A DNA stretch of 64,000 nucleotides, from NCBI RefSeq assembly GCF_014649375.1, contig NZ_BMSX01000016.1, forward strand, positions 124,001 through 188,000, written 5' to 3'. This DNA is from Streptomyces aurantiogriseus. Lineage in GTDB: Bacteria; Actinomycetota; Actinomycetes; Streptomycetales; Streptomycetaceae. Made by a program: the position numbers and the translations under genes. The notes beneath the pieces are model-generated. The model ran no database searches, was not told the origin of the DNA, and saw nothing but the letters and a program-made list of their open reading frames with translations. Position 1 is the first letter of the stretch, and every line of letters begins with the position of its first letter. This document shows, piece after piece, positions 63,209 to 64,000 of this stretch.

Positions 63209-64000
63209 CTACTCGTCGACCGATCCCGTGCCGCCCGACAGCTGTGCCAGCCGGAACACCACGAACTCCGCGGGCTTGACCGGAGCGACCCCGACCTCGC
63301 ACACGACCTGGCCGGCATCGATGCTCTCGGCGGAGTTGGTCTCCCGGTCGCACTTGACGTAGAAGGCCTCGTCCGGGGTCAGCCCGAACAACGCGCCCTT
63401 GCGCCACTCGTTGACCAGGAACGCCGAGATGGTGCGCCGGATACGCGCCCACAGGGCGTCGTCGTTCGGTTCGAAGACGACCCACTGCGTGCCCGTCAGG
63501 ATCGACTCCTCGAGGTAGTTGAAGAGCCGGCGCACGTTCAGGTAACGCCAGGCGGCGTCGGAGGAGAGGGTGCGGGCGCCCCACACCCGGATCCCGCGGC
63601 CCGGGAAGGAGCGGACGCAGTTGACGCCGATCGGGTTCAGCAGGTCGTGCTCGCCCTTGGTGATCTGCGTCTGGAGGCCGACCGCGCCCCGCAGGACCTC
63701 GTTCGCCGGCGCCTTGTGCACCCCGCGCGACTCGTCGTTGCGAGCCCATACCCCGGCGATGTGCCCGCTCGGCGGGACGAAGGTGTTACGGCCGACCGAC
63801 GGGTCGAAAACCTTGATCCACGGGTAGTAGAGCGTCGCGAACTTCGAATCGAAGCCGGCCGTGTCCATCCGCCAGTTCTTGATCTGCTGCGGCGACAGCC
63901 CGGGGGGAGCGTCCAGGATGGCGACCCGGTCGCCCATCAACTCGCAGTGGGAGATCAGGGCCTGCTGCACCGAGATGACGGTCTCGTCGTCGACGACGCC
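63209..64000 (-). CDS. Tail sheath protein, C-terminal part (5' end outside the window)
   Basis: 263 codons of the contractile sheath. The visible part contains LYYPWIKVFDPSVGRNTFVP, PSGHIAGVWARNDESRGVHK and PANEVLRGAVGL, the most conserved region of sheath proteins. After this come GIRVWGARTLSSDAAWRYLN, VRRLFNYLEESILTGTQWVV and a C-terminal strand used in the extended mesh (GVAPVKPAEFVVFRLAQ). Contraction of this protein drives the tube. The frame is open at the window edge. Cap protein and AAA+ ATPase genes, standard in these loci, are expected beyond 64000. Confidence 0.95.
   Translation of the reverse strand, partial: GVVDDETVISVQQALISHCELMGDRVAILDAPPGLSPQQIKNWRMDTAGFDSKFATLYYPWIKVFDPSVGRNTFVPPSGHIAGVWARNDESRGVHKAPANEVLRGAVGLQTQITKGEHDLLNPIGVNCVRSFPGRGIRVWGARTLSSDAAWRYLNVRRLFNYLEESILTGTQWVVFEPNDDALWARIRRTISAFLVNEWRKGALFGLTPDEAFYVKCDRETNSAESIDAGQVVCEVGVAPVKPAEFVVFRLAQLSGGTGSVDE

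Noticed and set aside
51100-64000. Prophage
   Set aside because: Tail-like genes only in the visible part, with no capsid, terminase, integrase or lysis genes, and gene order typical of Streptomyces contractile injection systems.

Overview
The window is high-GC actinobacterial chromosome, almost certainly Streptomyces. Third codon positions are nearly all G or C, GTG and TTG starts are common, and there are many ATGA/GTGA stop-start overlaps. The family set (nitrate-sensing histidine kinase, GH10 xylanase of the S. lividans XlnA type, crtEIB/crtYTU cluster, Streptomyces-type contractile injection system) points the same way. No rRNA, tRNA or CRISPR array was seen. All family calls come from reading motifs by eye; no database was searched.

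Layout. 1-8.0 kb: sensor and housekeeping genes (partial NIT-domain histidine kinase, MHYT membrane protein, methyltransferase, hydrolase diverging from a PadR regulator, MpaB-like oxygenase, small unknowns). 8.25-12.4 kb: a translationally coupled SNF2 ATPase and SWIM zinc-finger pair. 12.5-14.4 kb: secreted phytase-like esterase and a proline-rich membrane protein. 14.65-18.6 kb: xylose utilisation, xylA divergent from xylB-xylR. 18.6-20.2 kb: a degenerate GC-rich repeat field, a small gene broken by one base, and a secreted amidase. 20.3-23.2 kb: GAF-type activator and an aldehyde dehydrogenase.

23.2-31.96 kb looks like an inserted island: a broken IS5-type transposase, a secreted feruloyl-esterase-like protein, a GH10 xylanase and a GH62 arabinofuranosidase (all three with ricin-type lectin modules), a truncated GntR regulator and a membrane metallophosphoesterase. 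The last 105 bp of the aldehyde dehydrogenase gene plus its terminator occur again, diverged, at the far end. The three enzymes should strip and cut arabinoxylan outside the cell, and the xyl genes upstream can take the released xylose into the pentose phosphate pathway.

31.96-36.7 kb is a scar zone with small intact genes between gene fragments (SIR2-type, endonuclease/exonuclease/phosphatase-type), a DAO-type oxidoreductase with its GntR regulator, and a second MpaB-like protein. 36.8-45.4 kb is the isorenieratene-type carotenoid cluster in two divergent operons: crtY-crtT-crtU leftward and crtE-crtI-crtB-Rieske rightward. 45.9-47.6 kb is a PolX-type polymerase, flanked by site-2 protease and nitrilase fragments.

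48.2 kb to the window end carries a large ATPase/SARP regulator convergent with the 3' part of a contractile injection system operon: sheath (partial), two tube-like proteins, LysM adaptor, VgrG-type spike, PAAR tip, gp25, baseplate J, tail protein I, a very large low-complexity protein with repeated xQR motifs, and a zinc-ribbon/transmembrane/beta-sandwich protein. No fibre gene is visible, which fits the cytoplasmic contractile systems described in Streptomyces. The two poorly understood proteins of this operon and the possible island at the aldehyde dehydrogenase 3' end are the best leads.
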